Shown: positions 36,401-49,718 of the stretch, one piece after another
How the letters are laid out: every line of letters begins with the position of its first letter
Numbering within the stretch: position 1 is the stretch's first letter
From: Hofstenia miamia
Taxonomy: Eukaryota; Xenacoelomorpha; Acoela
Direction of reading: 5' to 3'
NCBI GenBank assembly: GCA_004352715.1
Contig: SCFE01000019.1
Span: forward strand, 531,228 to 595,227
Length of the DNA: 64,000 nucleotides
Translations under genes and position numbers: made by a program
The notes under the pieces: generated by a model
Told to the model about the DNA's origin: nothing
What the model saw: the letters and a program-made list of their open reading frames with translations, nothing else
The model's database searches: none

Positions 36401-39250
36401 TTCTTTATTACAATGTTTATGATATAATACCATCGTTTTTCTGGAACCCGATGATATAAGATTAATATTTGCTGCGGTTCGAATATTTTTATCTTGTGAA
36501 TAATTATCCTTTTATTCTTTCTCCGTACACCTGTTTGCTTCAATGATTCCACTTTTTGGCCAAAAACCCAATTCGTTTGGGTTTCACAAAACCTAGGGCA
36601 TTCCTACATTTCTAAAAAATAGTTTGTTTTTCTTCCGCTCCAGAAATTTCTATAGTTTTCTAGTACATTTGTAAAAGCAAGTTCACGCTTTTTGTTTCAT
36701 TTACACTATCAACCATTGGTGTTCAATCACATGCCTTCGTAGTGTTACTCAGGTCTCTTTAGAATCAGATAACATATAATAAACCAAAAAAATAGAGCTT
36801 TTGAAAAGGTCTGTGAGTCTATGATAAGTGAAATATTAATGGTATAAGAGGATAAGCCAATTTAGATTAATGCATTCTAACAAAGACCACATTTAGCTTG
36901 GTGAAATATTGAATAACAATGAAATAATCAGACATTGTATAATTCTTGTCAGAAGCTACACCAACGATGTAAAAACTCATAACACGAAAGCATTGAAGTG
37001 TATACAATTATTAATGAACTAAGTTCTCCAAACCACGATTTACTTGCATATGCTCTCCTAGAAAGCATATTTATACATCTAAGAATTAAGTAGTCATACA
37101 AAAATTGTAAAACTTTGAGCTATATTTTCCAAGTTTATCGTCACATCTGATAATTTCATTTTAGCAATCATGCATAAATGGGAGGCATGTGACTAAGAAA
37201 TTTCATTTCTATTTGAAAATTTCACTTGTGTTTTCAAAAGCTTTAACTACCTAACTGCACTCTCCTCATCCTAAATACCAAAGTTTTTTGTGCTGCTTAT
37301 TCATTCTTCAAAATAAATGAATCCTGGAAATAAGACATTTTGGAAAAATATGTCTGATTTGTGCGCGCAGCTTTCTGCATCGGAATGTTAAGCGTTTTTA
37401 TTATGGAATTTGATTCATTACAGTTTATGATTGCACTTTGCTACTGAAGGTTTAATTAAATGTTGTAGCAGACGCTGTACATTTCATTTTCATCTTTAAG
37501 AGACGTATTTTTTTACTAAATTTTGATATCCACTGCAATCACAAGTGTAAAGAAATTTTTCCAAGTTCAGCTTCAGTTGTGAATACTTGCTAATTATGAT
37601 CTTCTATTTATAAGGATTTGACAATTTTTCTCACCACATGTGATCATCATACGTTCTGCAAAGATGATAAATTACTGATCTACATAGGGCTATCTAAAAA
37701 TAGACTCAATATTTTGATACCAATTTCAAGCAGGTAAATAGATCCAAAGTCAATTTAATTTGACGATTGTTAAAAGTGTGCTATGAGGTGAGCATGCGCC
37801 CCCACTACCAAGTTTGAGATTCGAACTGGAATGAAGTATTTCCTATCATCGAACTTGACTTATGTCGATCAGTGAGAATTAATTTAATTGCAAGTTTCGA
37901 GTTGGATTTGAGAACTCACACAAGCTTATTAGCAATCCCACAAATGCTAAAAATATGTTTGAAGAAACTTATAAGATTGATTGCTAAAAATTCACATAAT
38001 TGTAATTTAAGAGATTTGACTGTTAAAAAACTGCTTTAATTCTGTAAGACCCCCTGTCAATATTTTAGCCCTACACATCTCGACTGTAGTATTTGACATT
38101 TACTGAATGCTGAATTTCTTTTTTTGAGTGACATAACATTTTTAACGTTCCGAAAATGACGTTTAAAATTGAAACTGTCGTCCGAAATCCATTGACTGTC
38201 AATTAGTTGTGGATTGTTTTCCTTGCCTTCATGCACTATTATTATTACATTATGACGTTGAAGAATCTATGTAATAAACGACTATGTAAGCGTGAGGTGT
38301 TAGAAGTAAATTTCTGAAAAAATACTCTTTCAATATTCCTCGCATAAAGACTAAACAATTTATGCTTCCCAAGAGTAACATGCTTCATTATTAAACACTA
38401 GTCCAGGATTTAATATAGAAGCATGTAAAATTTCAAATTATATTTCAAGATCTTTTTTTTCTGTGTTTTAAATAGTTTTGACTCCAATAAATGCAACCAT
38501 AGATTAAAGAATAAAATAATTTTTGAGACCGGGACCAACATAGCTCTGGTCCTTTAACTGAAAAAAGTAATACAATGGATTGTGGAAAATTTTTTGGTAA
38601 AGGAAGGTATGCCGTGGGACCATGTGACCAGAACATTTCATGTATTTGGTAATTTTCTGGGCCTGGAGTCAAACACAATTTGATAGGGAAAATAAATTTT
38701 GGTCTCGCAGGACCTACAGTTATGCTTTTTTAAGGTATTTTTGAAGGAGTTTCATTGTTTGATGATACTTTATACTAATGTTGAGATGATTGATTGTCAT
38801 GATTATAGAATAGTTGCATATTATAATTAATTCAAATTGAACAAAATCCAATAATGCTCAAAATGCGATTTATAGTTTAAAAAAGTGTGCGAGATCACCT
38901 CGCCTTTGGACTATTTCCTTTGGCATTATTTATCATCACTTTTTAATATAGATTCAATTGCTTGCATTTGTAGAAGCACTTCTAGGTTTTAATTTATTTA
39001 GATCAACGGACACTAGTCGAGGGAAAATGTTTTACGATTTAGTTGTGTAAAGAAATATTTCTTTTTCCACACATTTTAATGTTTTATTATTTATTTATTG
39101 AGGGATATTTGTTGTAAATTCCAACCAGTTTGAATACCTAAATTCGTACGCAATTAATACTTAATGCGGGCATTCAATATATTTTCTTCTTTGGTGAATT
39201 ATCCCTCATAAATTTCATAGATTTCAATTATTCTCTCATATTGATTTTAG
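33415..39250. other. SHANK intron 10 (5.8 kb)
   Basis: Contains one copy of an unclassified dispersed repeat (36058-36215) and a GGTCC-rich patch (38500-38720, minus strand resembling the patch at 18500-18770). No gene recognised. Confidence 0.5.
36058..36215 (+). repeat. Unclassified dispersed repeat, copy A
   Basis: TCAATACGGTCAAACTAAAA, CGTGTTTTCGGAGTAAAGTC and ATTATGGAAAAAGTA occur here in this order. The same order appears in reverse complement at about 41610-41805. Similarity looks about 70 percent by eye, with indels. No family assigned. Confidence 0.55.
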
Positions 39251-39367
39251 TTGAATTCAACAATCGCAATGTTGATTTGGGACATGGTAATCTACGAAGA
39301 CTCTCTGTAGCAAGCTACGCAGCAACTAAGCACTTGGATCAGCCGGATTCTCCTTCGCCATCTAGTG
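39251..39367 (+). CDS. SHANK: SHANK exon 11: ankyrin-SH3 linker
   Basis: 117 nt, phase 1 in and phase 1 out (acceptor GATTTTAG, donor GTAATT). The encoded linker is polar and Ser-rich (NLRRLSVASYAATKH...SPSPSS). A later donor at 39396/39397 (CCTAG|GTAGGA) would leave in phase 2 and cannot join exon 12, so the 39367 donor is preferred. LRRLSV is a possible basophilic-kinase site by pattern only. Confidence 0.75.
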
Positions 39368-39872
39368 GTAATTCTCGTTTCGACTATTCTCCTAGGTAGG
39401 ATGATTATTTATAAAAGCGCTGCACCAATTTCCCCTGTTCGGCATACGTTTTTAAGTAATTTTTTAGATCCACCGTTCGCTAATTTCATGTTATTAATCC
39501 ATTAAAGGAGTTTATAAATCATGTTTATTTAGTAGGATTCACGTTCAAACGGCAATTGTTGAGAAAGACCTTTTAAAATATGTTTCACATTTGTATTGAA
39601 AATTTCCAAAACGACCAATTCCTTTTCTAAAGTCTACTAAGAGTAAAATATAATGTAGTATTTTAATAAACTTCTTGGAAGTGTTCAATTTTAACATTTT
39701 TTTGATTTTATACTTAACGCATTGCGTACATTTAGCACTGTAAGGCTAAGAATTGTAACAATTCGTGGTAAATGCCAAAATATTTATTTTAGCCGGGGGC
39801 TTAGCGTTTTTGCTTATTCCAAATTATTTAGTGTTACGGATCGATTGACTAATTTATTATCAATGCAAACAG

Positions 39873-39989
39873 AAGGTGAGAAACGAGTGATGTATGAAGC
39901 CTTGCCCAACACTTTTTATGTGTGTTGCCGTGCATATCAGGCCAACACTCTGGATGAACTTTCGTTGAAGAAAGGTGACAAGGTTCAAA
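39873..39989 (+). CDS. SHANK: SHANK exon 12: first half of SH3 domain
   Basis: 117 nt, phase 1 at both ends (acceptor AACAG, one of only two CAG acceptors in the gene; donor GTAAGA). The segment FYVCCRAYQANTLDELSLKK followed by GDKV is the N-terminal half of an SH3 fold with the DELSLKKGDxV diverging-turn signature. The usual ALYDY ligand-binding motif is replaced by CRAYQA. Confidence 0.88.
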
Positions 39990-40013
39990 GTAAGAATTCT
40001 CTCAAATACTTTC

Positions 40014-40046
<33 letters not shown>

Positions 40047-41609
40047 TTCTGTTTCTCATGTATATATATATATAATGATGTATACAATAATGTATATAAA
40101 TCAAATCATTTTCACTATAATAGTGAGTATGCGTTAAATTCTGTATCTACAGATTTTCAATATTCCGTAACATTATGATATAAAAGTAATTTAATTTATC
40201 TAACTTTTTAAAAAATTTAGTTTGTACGAAGGCATTCCGTTTTAGCTACAAATTAAAAAACATTAACAAGCAGACTATGACTTAAATTGAATGTCAAAAT
40301 AGCCCTATTAACACTAGAAAAGAAGTGTTAAATTTTTTGTTACTTATTTTTTGTTAATCAGGAAGTACCGGTATGCAGTACACATCTTCAGTTAAAATCT
40401 GTGTTAAAAATATATGAAATTGCGAATCACATATTGAATATGTTATAAAAATACATCTTTAATCGGATAAAAATTATTTATTCAGCAACTATTTCGATTT
40501 TCATTGAGTAAGCGGTGTCTTATACAATCATCTCTAATGCATATATATACATAAAGCTTTTAAGTTAATGTCGAAAACTTCATACATAAAAACGTTTGTC
40601 ATAAGCTATATGGGGATGATTTGATTCTGCATAAATAGCAAAAAAATGTTCAAAATTTTCTAGAAGCGTAGTGTGTTGTTGGTAGTTAATTCGAAATTAC
40701 CATTGTCATACGCTAGGAGTAATGCATCTTTTCAAAAAAATCTCATTTCTCGGCCTATGTTCTTTTCAGATGGTCTATATTCATTAACGGGTAACTGCTT
40801 AAGTTTATTCGAAACCTATTCTAATATTGCTAATACGTACGTACGTACATAAATTTACAAAAGCTGTTTTTCCGAATTAAACAAAAACCTTTTTTCGAAA
40901 AAAACATGTTTATGTTTTTTATATTTTTCTCAAAATCCTCCTAAAAACTAAATATTAATAATTGCAAAATCTTGGACCTCGGTAGAAAGGTATATTCAAA
41001 GATACAAAATGTGAATATATATAAAATATATCCATATTATGTGCCAGCACTGTGTAGTAATACATTCAAACAAAAGATCTATCGAGCGTCGGATTTACAG
41101 ATTCTCCGTAGTAGATAGCTCCGGAATCCCAGTAGATGTATTTAAATGTGCAGTGTTTATCTTTTATGAATATTTTATATAACTATTAGAGCGACCCGAT
41201 TTTGACATAATACAGCCCCATTTTTGACATAAAAAAATTCAAAATTTTGATTTTATTTTTACTTGAAGAAAAAACGGTCAGTAGAGGTTGAGAAAGAGAA
41301 TTATGTCAATCATTGCAATGATTAAAGTGAAAACAAAATATTTTGGAAAATTTTTAAACAGTAAATTTCTATCTTTACAAAGCAGGTTTTTGAAGAGTGA
41401 GAACTTCTCTCAACAGAGCATGTTGTGGCCGTGAATGATTGGATTTGGCAAATTGGCAGGACAAATGCTTCTCTTGTACAGTTTATGATGTCCAACATAT
41501 CTTGCACGCGAATTCGTTCTCTGATTTAATCATGAAGAGGACATTGTCTTCTTTTAAATCAAAATTCTGGACATCCTTGTAGGCCTAATAATATCATATT
41601 TTGTGAATT

Positions 41610-41805
41610 CTACTTTTTCCATGAAGCTAAGTTCTAAGCAGACCCAAACATACAAAGCAACAACTATTGTATTGCATTATTGCAATAAGAGCATTCAATT
41701 TAAATGTGATTTTTAAGAAGGACACATTTTGACTTTATTCCGAAAACACGATGAATTCTGAATTAATTTGACCGTATTGTCAGTATTGACTTTTGGGTCG
41801 TCCTA
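41610..41805 (-). repeat. Unclassified dispersed repeat, copy B (inverted relative to copy A)
   Basis: The minus strand reads CAATACGGTCAAATTAATTC, CGTGTTTTCGGAATAAAGTC, GGGTCTGCTTAG and CATGGAAAAAGTAGAA, parallel to copy A. Downstream on this strand (to about 41320) short frames with Cys/His residues (ACKICWTS) continue, so it may be the start of a decayed mobile-element gene. Confidence 0.5.
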
Positions 41806-44093
41806 ATAATCGTATACCTATACATTGCATTTGTTTATACTAATTTTTTGGACTTTGTAAAAACTAATAGTAGTGCTTATGATTGAAAAATTCTTTGCAA
41901 TAAAGTTACAACAACACAGAACCCGGTATTATTGAAAATTTGTGTTACATTACTCCAGTTTCCAGCTTTTTGGATCGCCAGGCATGTACAAAGCAAGTAG
42001 ACAGTCTAATTACCATTAGAATTTACTTGAAATATAAAACATATAAAACATTGCTATTTTTTCAAGGTGTTTTAAACTTGTTTCTTGCCTCTTTGTTTAA
42101 AACACTTCTCTAAAACAATGCAACCCTGGTCGTGACATTGTTTCAATCCTATTCTTTTTAGGAGTTCACGTTTTACAATTGGTCCACATGTGTCATTTAG
42201 ATTTTGATTGTTACTAATTGTTACTAATGTTCAACTAATGAATGAATTAAACTGCTGAATTATGAGCATTAATGAAATGAATTTCACATGTAAAATGTCT
42301 TGAATTAATGTGGAGAAATACAAGACCGCAATGTATTTCTTCATTGTAAGTGCTCGCTTTGTTAAATATGCCACTCACTATTTTTTCTTATATATTGCAT
42401 AAGTTACCTTTATGTAATACTGCTATTTTTGATTTAATTAGTGAAACACATTACTGTTTGGAGGGGATTCCATTTATAGTTCCTACTTCACAAATGAATT
42501 TCAGTTTTCCCGCTGATTTTCAATATTCTTTGGATTATGACGTTAGCAGCTGTCTACTAATTAATTTTAATTTTTAACTATTGATTTCCGTACTTATATT
42601 CTTTTTCACTCATTACTCAATCGTCTATCTAATTTAAATTGCATTTCTTATTAATAACTAAATTTTTAAGAAAACGAGGGTCTTTTGTAATGAAATGGTT
42701 TTCCTGTTGCAATTCCGTCATTAATATAAACTCTGCTTTGTTTGAGGAAATTGCGTTTATACCATCTTCACCAATTCTTTCAATATTCTTAATACATAGT
42801 ACATGTTATCCATAGGTTGACAAAGCGATGGCCTTTCACAAGATATAAATATTAAGTTGAGTGCAGTTCTTAAACCCAAGTTGTCGAAAATGTAAAACTG
42901 GATCTCATTTAATCCTGGAATTAGCTCAAGCGATTTCACAATTCCGTAATCGAATATTTTGCGAATTCCAATTTGGTGGAAATTTGTAAATATTTAGGTA
43001 TATAACATGTAAAACGTTCAATTAGCTTTGAGTACGTTAGATAAGGAAGTGTTTATGCGTACCGATGCATAAGTATGTGTGCAAGTACTAATGCTCGGCA
43101 TGTTCCAAAAAAGAGCTCTTTTGGTGTTTTCTACACCTCGAAACCGCTTTTTGGTATTAGTAAAACTTTATTCAACTACGCGTTGCACTAAGAAGACTGC
43201 ATCGAGCATCGTTTCTTGGAAATTGCAATATAATATAGACGCTTGCTTTTGCTGAAAACCGAACAACTTGGTTTAAATTTTTTTCTCGGTTTGAATTCGG
43301 ATAGGATTGAAACCCGCAGTTTCGGTTGTTCGCTATGCCGTCGAGCACTATCAAATACGCATAAAATCATACTCGACTATACACGGAAATCTAATTTTAG
43401 AAGAAAACGAGAATATGTACAAAGAAAAGATGGTAAAACTAGTTGCATTCCTCTCTTTCACCGAATATTAGTTTTTTTTGGAATAGCTCAGGGAATTTTA
43501 ATTCGCAAATCAATTTCAAAAAAATTATATATTTGTTTACTTCTGTGGCTTCAAAAGTACTTTCGAAAGTTTATTCCAATGTTTGCAGGCGGTTGTGGTG
43601 AAAACTGTGTTCAATATTTATCAAATTTCTTACATAATTTAGTACATTTGTTAGTTTTTAAGTAGTTATGTAGAAAGCTGTTGTTAAATTTTAAACACAA
43701 AAATCCGTCTGCAATATATTGGTCTGTAATGTGGACATAATGCCTAATGCGTTTACTTATAATCGTTTGCTTGACGTCATTTTATTCAATTAATTTATCG
43801 TTATTGGCTTACATGCTTATGATTGGACTTAACTTGCAAATACGTTTTGAAATAACATATCAATTAGGTATTCGCAAAATATGAAAAGAACGAAGAAAAT
43901 AAGCAGCCATTAAACTGCATATTTGATAATGTAAAGTGACCAGTGGAATTAACAGCCCAACTATGTAATAACAGGTTAAGGAGGATGTTTATTAATAACT
44001 TTCCTTCGCATATAATATTTAGGACACATTTCTACCAGGACAGCCGTTATAAATTGGCAATGTATATAATACAATCAGTTATTACAAATTTTT

Positions 44094-44178
44094 CAGTGGG
44101 TATGTAGTTACAAAACCCCCTCTGTCTAACATTCTATGTGTGTAATATACCCTTCATCCCCCATTTTCGTCGCCACTG
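44094..44178. mobile_element. Very short CAGTGG-ended MITE candidate
   Basis: 85 bp with ends CAGTGGGTATG and the reverse complement of TCGTCGCCACTG, with C-rich subterminal tracts facing each other. CAGTGGCG ends are common in hAT-type MITEs. No convincing target duplication. Confidence 0.3.
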
Positions 44179-45057
44179 AATATGACAATATCATTTAACC
44201 ACTTATACTATAAGCCTATGGGCAGTTGTATTTCTTGAGGAAAGTAAGCTCAGTGAACATATACCTCAGTAAGAATCTGGGCTTTAAAAACGGACTAACC
44301 ATCGGTCAGAATATGCCCATTTATAAAGGCTGACTTTAAATTCAAGAAATCATTAAAAATATTTAAGATTACACTCCCGCAATTCTTTATGATCGTGAAA
44401 AGCTATTTTTATTATGACCTTATTGTTTAAATATCAATTAGTTACATAAAAGCTTTGGCGTACTGTGCAAATTCTTTCTACCGCTCTATTCAAATTAACA
44501 ATAGATATTTCAAGGTGGCAAATAATAGCAAGTCTTTGTAAAAATATGGTTTTCAAACACTTGCACAGAAAATAAATGTCATAACAACAAATTCCCACTA
44601 TTTTATGTGAAAATATCCAATTTCAGTTATCCTTACCTGTATAGTTTGTCAAAATACCGTTTTATAACTTAGCTATAGCAGTGAGTAAAATATATAAATA
44701 TTATTACCAATGTAAATAAATGATCATACGCAATACAAATTAGCTCATTTTTGTGCATTGTTTTCCTAGGTCAATAAAAAAGGTCTTGTAATGCAAAAAT
44801 ACTGCTGCACTGTAGAGCAGTCCCAACTAACTTGTTCAATTTATATTTCATCATATCTTCATTATATGCTTGAAGAATTGTATTAATATGAATTGAGTTT
44901 GCAAAAGAATTGTTGTTCGCTTATTCAATTAGCATACGTACTTATTACGCAATTATAATCCGTTTTCAAAGTAATTAGCATTTCCCAACGCTACGCATCG
45001 GTTTGTTTGTGTTTTCTATAAAGATGTTCTATGATCCTTATGCTTACTTAAATTTAG

Positions 45058-45153
45058 TTCTCAACATCGGAGAAGGCAACTACCTTCATGGCCGTGTTAA
45101 TGATTCCGAGGGTTGGTTTCCAGCGAACTACATCGAACCTATCACAGACAACA
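45058..45153 (+). CDS. SHANK: SHANK exon 13: second half of SH3 domain
   Basis: 96 nt, phase 1 at both ends (acceptor AAATTTAG, donor GTAAGT). It reads LNIGEGNYLHGRV, then GWFPANYIEPI. GWFPANYIEP is the canonical SH3 end; IGEG matches vertebrate SHANK. The position that is Trp in most SH3 domains (W of the WW/FW pair) is Tyr-Leu here. Confidence 0.9.
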
Positions 45154-45481
45154 GTAAGTTTCTTTTCGGTTCATTACTGTCTATTGAATGATAAGCATGG
45201 CTTGAAGACGACAACTTATCTTTAATTTTCAGCAATTACATCTAAAAGTATTTTAGGACATTTTTTTCAATTCTGGTCGAAGAACATATATAAATGGCCT
45301 TTTTTATGTCATAGTTCGTTATAAAAATACGTAATAATTGTAAGCTATTGATACGTAAACCTCGGGTACATGTATTATAAAATTGCAGTATTTTTTAAAA
45401 ATATCCTCTTCTAACCTTAAATTTCTTTTCGAATTCATATTTTAATTTTCATAGCTCAATTTGTTCTCAATTCGATTTTAG

Positions 45482-45595
45482 CATCTTTCGGGAAAGCTAC
45501 AAAGCGGCGTCGTTCAAGCAAGAACTTCGGCCCACGTGATGTTAAAGTGAAAATCACAAAGAAGGGTTTGGGATTTGTAGTGCGCGGAACTTCAG
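45482..45595 (+). CDS. SHANK: SHANK exon 14: PDZ domain start (GLGF loop)
   Basis: 114 nt, phase 1 at both ends (acceptor ATTTTAG, donor GTAAAT). A basic linker (ATKRRRSSKNF) leads into DVKVKITKKGLGFVVRGTS, which is PDZ strand betaA, the carboxylate-binding GLGF loop and strand betaB. Vertebrate SHANKs have GFGFVLRG in this place. Confidence 0.92.
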
Positions 45596-46312
45596 GTAAA
45601 TAAGTTTATCATTTATATATATATACACATACCATTTGTAACATATGCTAAGTTTTTGTAATATATTACATCCAAAAATATATGTAGTAGTTTGCCCTGA
45701 TTACAAATTGTGAAAAGAACTACCCAAAATTTTGATGTTATATAGGGTTAACTTGAAAACATGATGTCCTTGCCCCTATACTATTTCCTATAAATTCGAG
45801 TTCGAACCGTCGTCGATTCTAACATTGCAAGGCAATTACAATGATGGTTTTTTATTATTTTAACCCCATGATTCTCTAAAATATATACATCTCAACACTA
45901 GTTGGATTTTCCGTGCTTCAGTGCAAGAAGTAAACAAACCATTCGGAAAATAAAAAAACAAAAGTAAGTTACAGGGTAGTCACTATCACTAACACTGAAA
46001 TCAGGTGCTCCCCAAATCACAGTACTAAGAAGTACATTTTTTCAATACCCTTGTGGAGTAAACGGCCATGGGTTTGTATTTGCGACGCCCAACTATTTCT
46101 AATTGTTTGAGTGAGAGACAGATATGCCGTTGTCAGAGAAAAACTATTTTCAAATTTTCTTTAGCAGCTTCAGAATTGTAATCGGGTGGTGGGTCACTGG
46201 CTCTATTTTCTACAAAGATTCAATTAACATGTGAAATAAATATATGTGCGCAAAATGACTTATCTCAATAATGTCAGATTGTTATGCATCGTATTATACA
46301 ATCGTATTTTAG

Positions 46313-46425
46313 TAGCCAACTATGTGCCTTCTCCAGCGCATCCCGCCTATAATTATTTTGAAGATGTGAAAAAAGGTGGTGCTGCGGATAAAGCTGGTAT
46401 CAAAGAAAGAGATTTCATACTTAAG
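46313..46425 (+). CDS. SHANK: SHANK exon 15: PDZ domain middle
   Basis: 113 nt, phase 1 in and phase 0 out (acceptor ATTTTAG, donor GTATTC). It encodes YVPSPAHPAYNYFEDVKKGG and AADKAGIKERDFILK, which is the long betaB-betaC insert typical of SHANK PDZ domains followed by the GGAADKAGIxxxDFIL core. Confidence 0.92.
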
Positions 46426-47587
46426 GTATTCAAAATTTTGCTATCTATGTTAAATTCAACTTTCCATGATGTACTTAAATATTAAGCTACCAACAGGTTT
46501 TGATTTCTTGGCCTAATCTAGCCCAAATTGATTTAATTAAACGCGAACCACCGCAAGCAGCGCTTAGCCTCGCCAAATTCTCATTATCAAAACAGTACAC
46601 TTCGCTGAATTAGTTGTTCACGAATTTAGTTGTGAATAGTTTCAGATTTTTTTGCTGTTTCCAACCATACGTAGCATGTTATTGTCGTGGGATAATAACT
46701 TATTTCAACAAGATAAATATATCTACAACCTATGCGCATTATTTATGCAGTATACTGGAACAATTGATCCATTCGGGATGTCCGAAAAATACTGGGGATC
46801 TTACCCTCACCAGCGAAATTGATGCTAGCCCGCGGGCCAGAGCAATTAGGTTTGAAAAATTAAAATTTATCGTAACAAGCAAAGCTAATAGTTCTTTTGT
46901 TTTTTCGCATTTAGTTCATTGTGCTAGAAAAGTCAAATAAGCTAACAGTCAGCAATAACATTAATGTTGGAAATGGATTATCAATAAATTTTACGGTTTT
47001 TGGAAGTCCTCACAGACTGAAAATGATCCTGAAATGTTATTTGACGCTTTCGGATGGATTGGGTGTCCATATTGAGCGAAATGCAAAGAAATACTTCTCA
47101 CAACGTTGTACATTGGGCCGTTTTTTGGAAAAAATTGGTTGAAATTTTCTAAGCATAACTTTACATAGAAATCAGTCCAAATTTAGTTAATGCTATGTAA
47201 TTGATAAAAACACACTATTTACATTTCGGAATTTTACATTGGTATCATATATACTCTACTTCAACGCAATTTAGCAAATTAAAAAAATTTCTTGGCAAGG
47301 TTCGTAAGAATAGGCCAAAAATATACTGAAGTAGATGTAGCATTAATTTCAATAGACAAGGCCGGATTCGGTCTATGCTTAAAGTTTCTTTTATGCTTCA
47401 GACGCATAATGCACAGTATAAAAAATCGAATGATTTTGTGTTAATTTGTTGATAATTAAATTCTATCATCTCTAAATAAATTATTTACATTTTTTCCGAA
47501 TGCTATAAAGTAGTTTAAATTTATTTAAAAGACCATAAATTGTACATCATTTTCAATTTTATGCTATTTTTTAAGAATGGATTTTAG

Positions 47588-47744
47588 ATTAATGGTGAGG
47601 ATGTAAAGACAGTACTCCACGCCAAACTATGCGAAATTATTAGAGCCTGCAAGTTGTACATAACATTCACAGTGCTGCAGGCATCTAAGGACTACGATTC
47701 CTCCAATTATGGAACCATAGCAGCTTCACCGAATTATAAAAGAA
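47588..47744 (+). CDS. SHANK: SHANK exon 16: PDZ domain end
   Basis: 157 nt, phase 0 in and phase 1 out (acceptor ATTTTAG, donor GTAAGT). INGEDVKTVLHAKLCEIIR contains the alphaB-helix His (LHAKL) expected of a class I PDZ that prefers S/T-x-hydrophobic C-termini; the last strand is LYITFTVLQ. A Tyr/Ser-rich linker follows. Confidence 0.91.
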
Positions 47745-49622
47745 GTAAGTTTGTTCGATTTAGTCTTTGAAATATAAGTTTATTTGTCCAAAATTTCTTT
47801 GGCCGCCCTTGGTTGAAAATGCACCTGGGAAATCGTTGAAATATGATAATGTGAATTTTGCATTGAGGAAATGGTCGATGTTAATGATTGGCTTTGGAAT
47901 AATATAAATTGAATGATTTTTTATCGAATCAAATTTTTTCCACTCAGATAAATGTGATTTCATCTTATCTATACATTATGCATGTCTTAACAACAAATTT
48001 GGATATCGAGCAATGCTTGTAATCCACCTCCAAATTGATAGTCAATCTGAATACACCAAGTATATCGACAGCTATAATTAGTTACTATGGCTTGTGATAA
48101 TTAACCGAAAAAGTACCTCCAAGTTTACCCAGTGGCAAACATTGACTTTATTGACTTTATTCTAAAATGTGAACGACAACAATGTTTCTCTACATTATAT
48201 TTAAAAAACGATATATATATATATATATATAAATTTATACATTCTTTGGGAAACAGACATTCTCCCCTACACTGCATATTCATTATTTTCCTCCAAACAA
48301 CTTCTTTTAATTGCAAGCATTGCTAAACTTCAAAAGGTATATACAATTGATCGTCACTGCTGAAGTGGATGAATTATTTTCGAGCTAAAAATTTACTGAG
48401 GATGAGAGGTGTAAATTTAACTAACAGAAATGACATGAAAACATGCCCACGCTTTTAAATTATGTCAAGTGCTTTAAGATTTGTATGTCCCTGCTTTTTT
48501 ATGCTAAATCACGGGCAACTATAGAATAACAGGAGGTCCCTAGACCACTACAACATTGTAAACATTATGTAGGTGCACTTTAAACCTGAGGTAGTTGATA
48601 ATAGTATTATCAAAATCAACATGCAAACAATTGCTACTTTCCGAAATTATAATAGAATTTCTTAATGTATTAATATGGTACATTTATTACGCAAGTCCAA
48701 TATACTGCAGTGGGTTGCAAAATTATAATGGTTATTTTCAGTTCATTTGAAAAGATCTTGAAAAAATGAAGTCGAAAATTACTTTCAATACTTGACTTAT
48801 AATAACGAACTTATATTACTATCATCCGATATATGTGTAAGACTTCTTTTTTATGTTGTTGTTTATGTTCGGTGTCCTGTTATAGTTGTCTTTGTTTAAC
48901 TGAATACATCTATTGCTTGTTAAGATCCAGCGTAATCAATTTCTAATTCTTTTTTAATCATAATTAATTGAGCTTAAGCATTAGATCTCATGGAATTTTT
49001 CCTTTTTGACTCATTTCATGAATAAATATGACCTACAAATTCAAATTTACTTTAACTTAATATTAGCTTTTACAGGAGTAGTCAATACCCAAGCCAAAAC
49101 CAGGTTTCAAAGCAAGATAGTTACAGTTAGATTGATAACTTCAAAGAAAATCACAAAATTTGACAACTTGTTTGGCATCCATCCTTCAATGCGGATTGCC
49201 TACAAACCTGCATAGATTTGTCCTGCAATATACGTGTTTTCTCACTCACCGTCAAATAATTTTTGTTAGCAGTTTGAACCCAAATAACCCAACAATCTAG
49301 TTTAGGATTAAGGAGGCTTACTGTATATAAATCTCATTGGGATAGTCTATGCACAATATCTGTATGATGTGTAATATGATTTCAAATTTTACCATCAAAT
49401 AGGGTTGGAAGTGGTTCAATCATTAACAATCACTTGATGAGAATATAAAAGGAATTGAATATGTTTGGATCACCAATTATTCGCATGCATGTGAGAAATG
49501 TCAATTTAAAAAGTGGACATTTAGAATACATTTGTGTTCAATAAAAAATTTTCGTTGCATGAATTTCAAATATTCATATAAAAGTGAAAAGTGTATTTGC
49601 AATTTTAATTGGTATATTTCAG
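47745..49622. other. SHANK intron 16 (1.9 kb), no gene recognised
   Basis: AT-rich with one (TA)n tract (about 48211-48231). Nothing else supported. Confidence 0.5.
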
Positions 49623-49718
49623 CGCCTGCACCTCGTCCTCCAGAGAGAAGTTCTAGAACATCACTTTCTTGGAGCAAATCACGTTCGCCTTCAGTCGACC
49701 AAATCCATACTCTATTCG
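49623..49718 (+). CDS. SHANK: SHANK exon 17: post-PDZ proline/serine linker
   Basis: 96 nt, phase 1 at both ends (acceptor ATTTCAG, donor GTAAAC). PAPRPPERSSRTSLSWSKSR resembles the vertebrate SHANK segment just after the PDZ domain (PPPPKRAPSTTLTLRSKS) in composition and position. Confidence 0.82.

Larger units (their letters stand above)
39990..45057. other. SHANK intron 12 (5.1 kb)
   Basis: Holds (TA)n tracts at about 40014-40036 and 40060-40074, repeat copy B, and a tiny CAGTGG-ended MITE candidate at 44094-44178. A 140-codon frame at 43243-43665 has no recognisable domain. No gene called. Confidence 0.5.

Noticed and set aside
39368-39396. Alternative later donor for SHANK exon 11
   Set aside because: The extension would exit in phase 2 and cannot be joined in frame to exon 12; the earlier GTAATT donor fits.
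43172-43665. 140-codon plus frame and two 60-codon minus frames in intron 12
   Set aside because: No recognisable domain, no splice or start context, composition typical of AT-rich noncoding DNA with Leu/Ile/Lys/Phe excess.
46500-47142. 108- and 73-codon frames between SHANK exons 15 and 16
   Set aside because: They lie in an intron, lie outside the SHANK exons, and show no domain; the exon 15-16 splice is clean without them.
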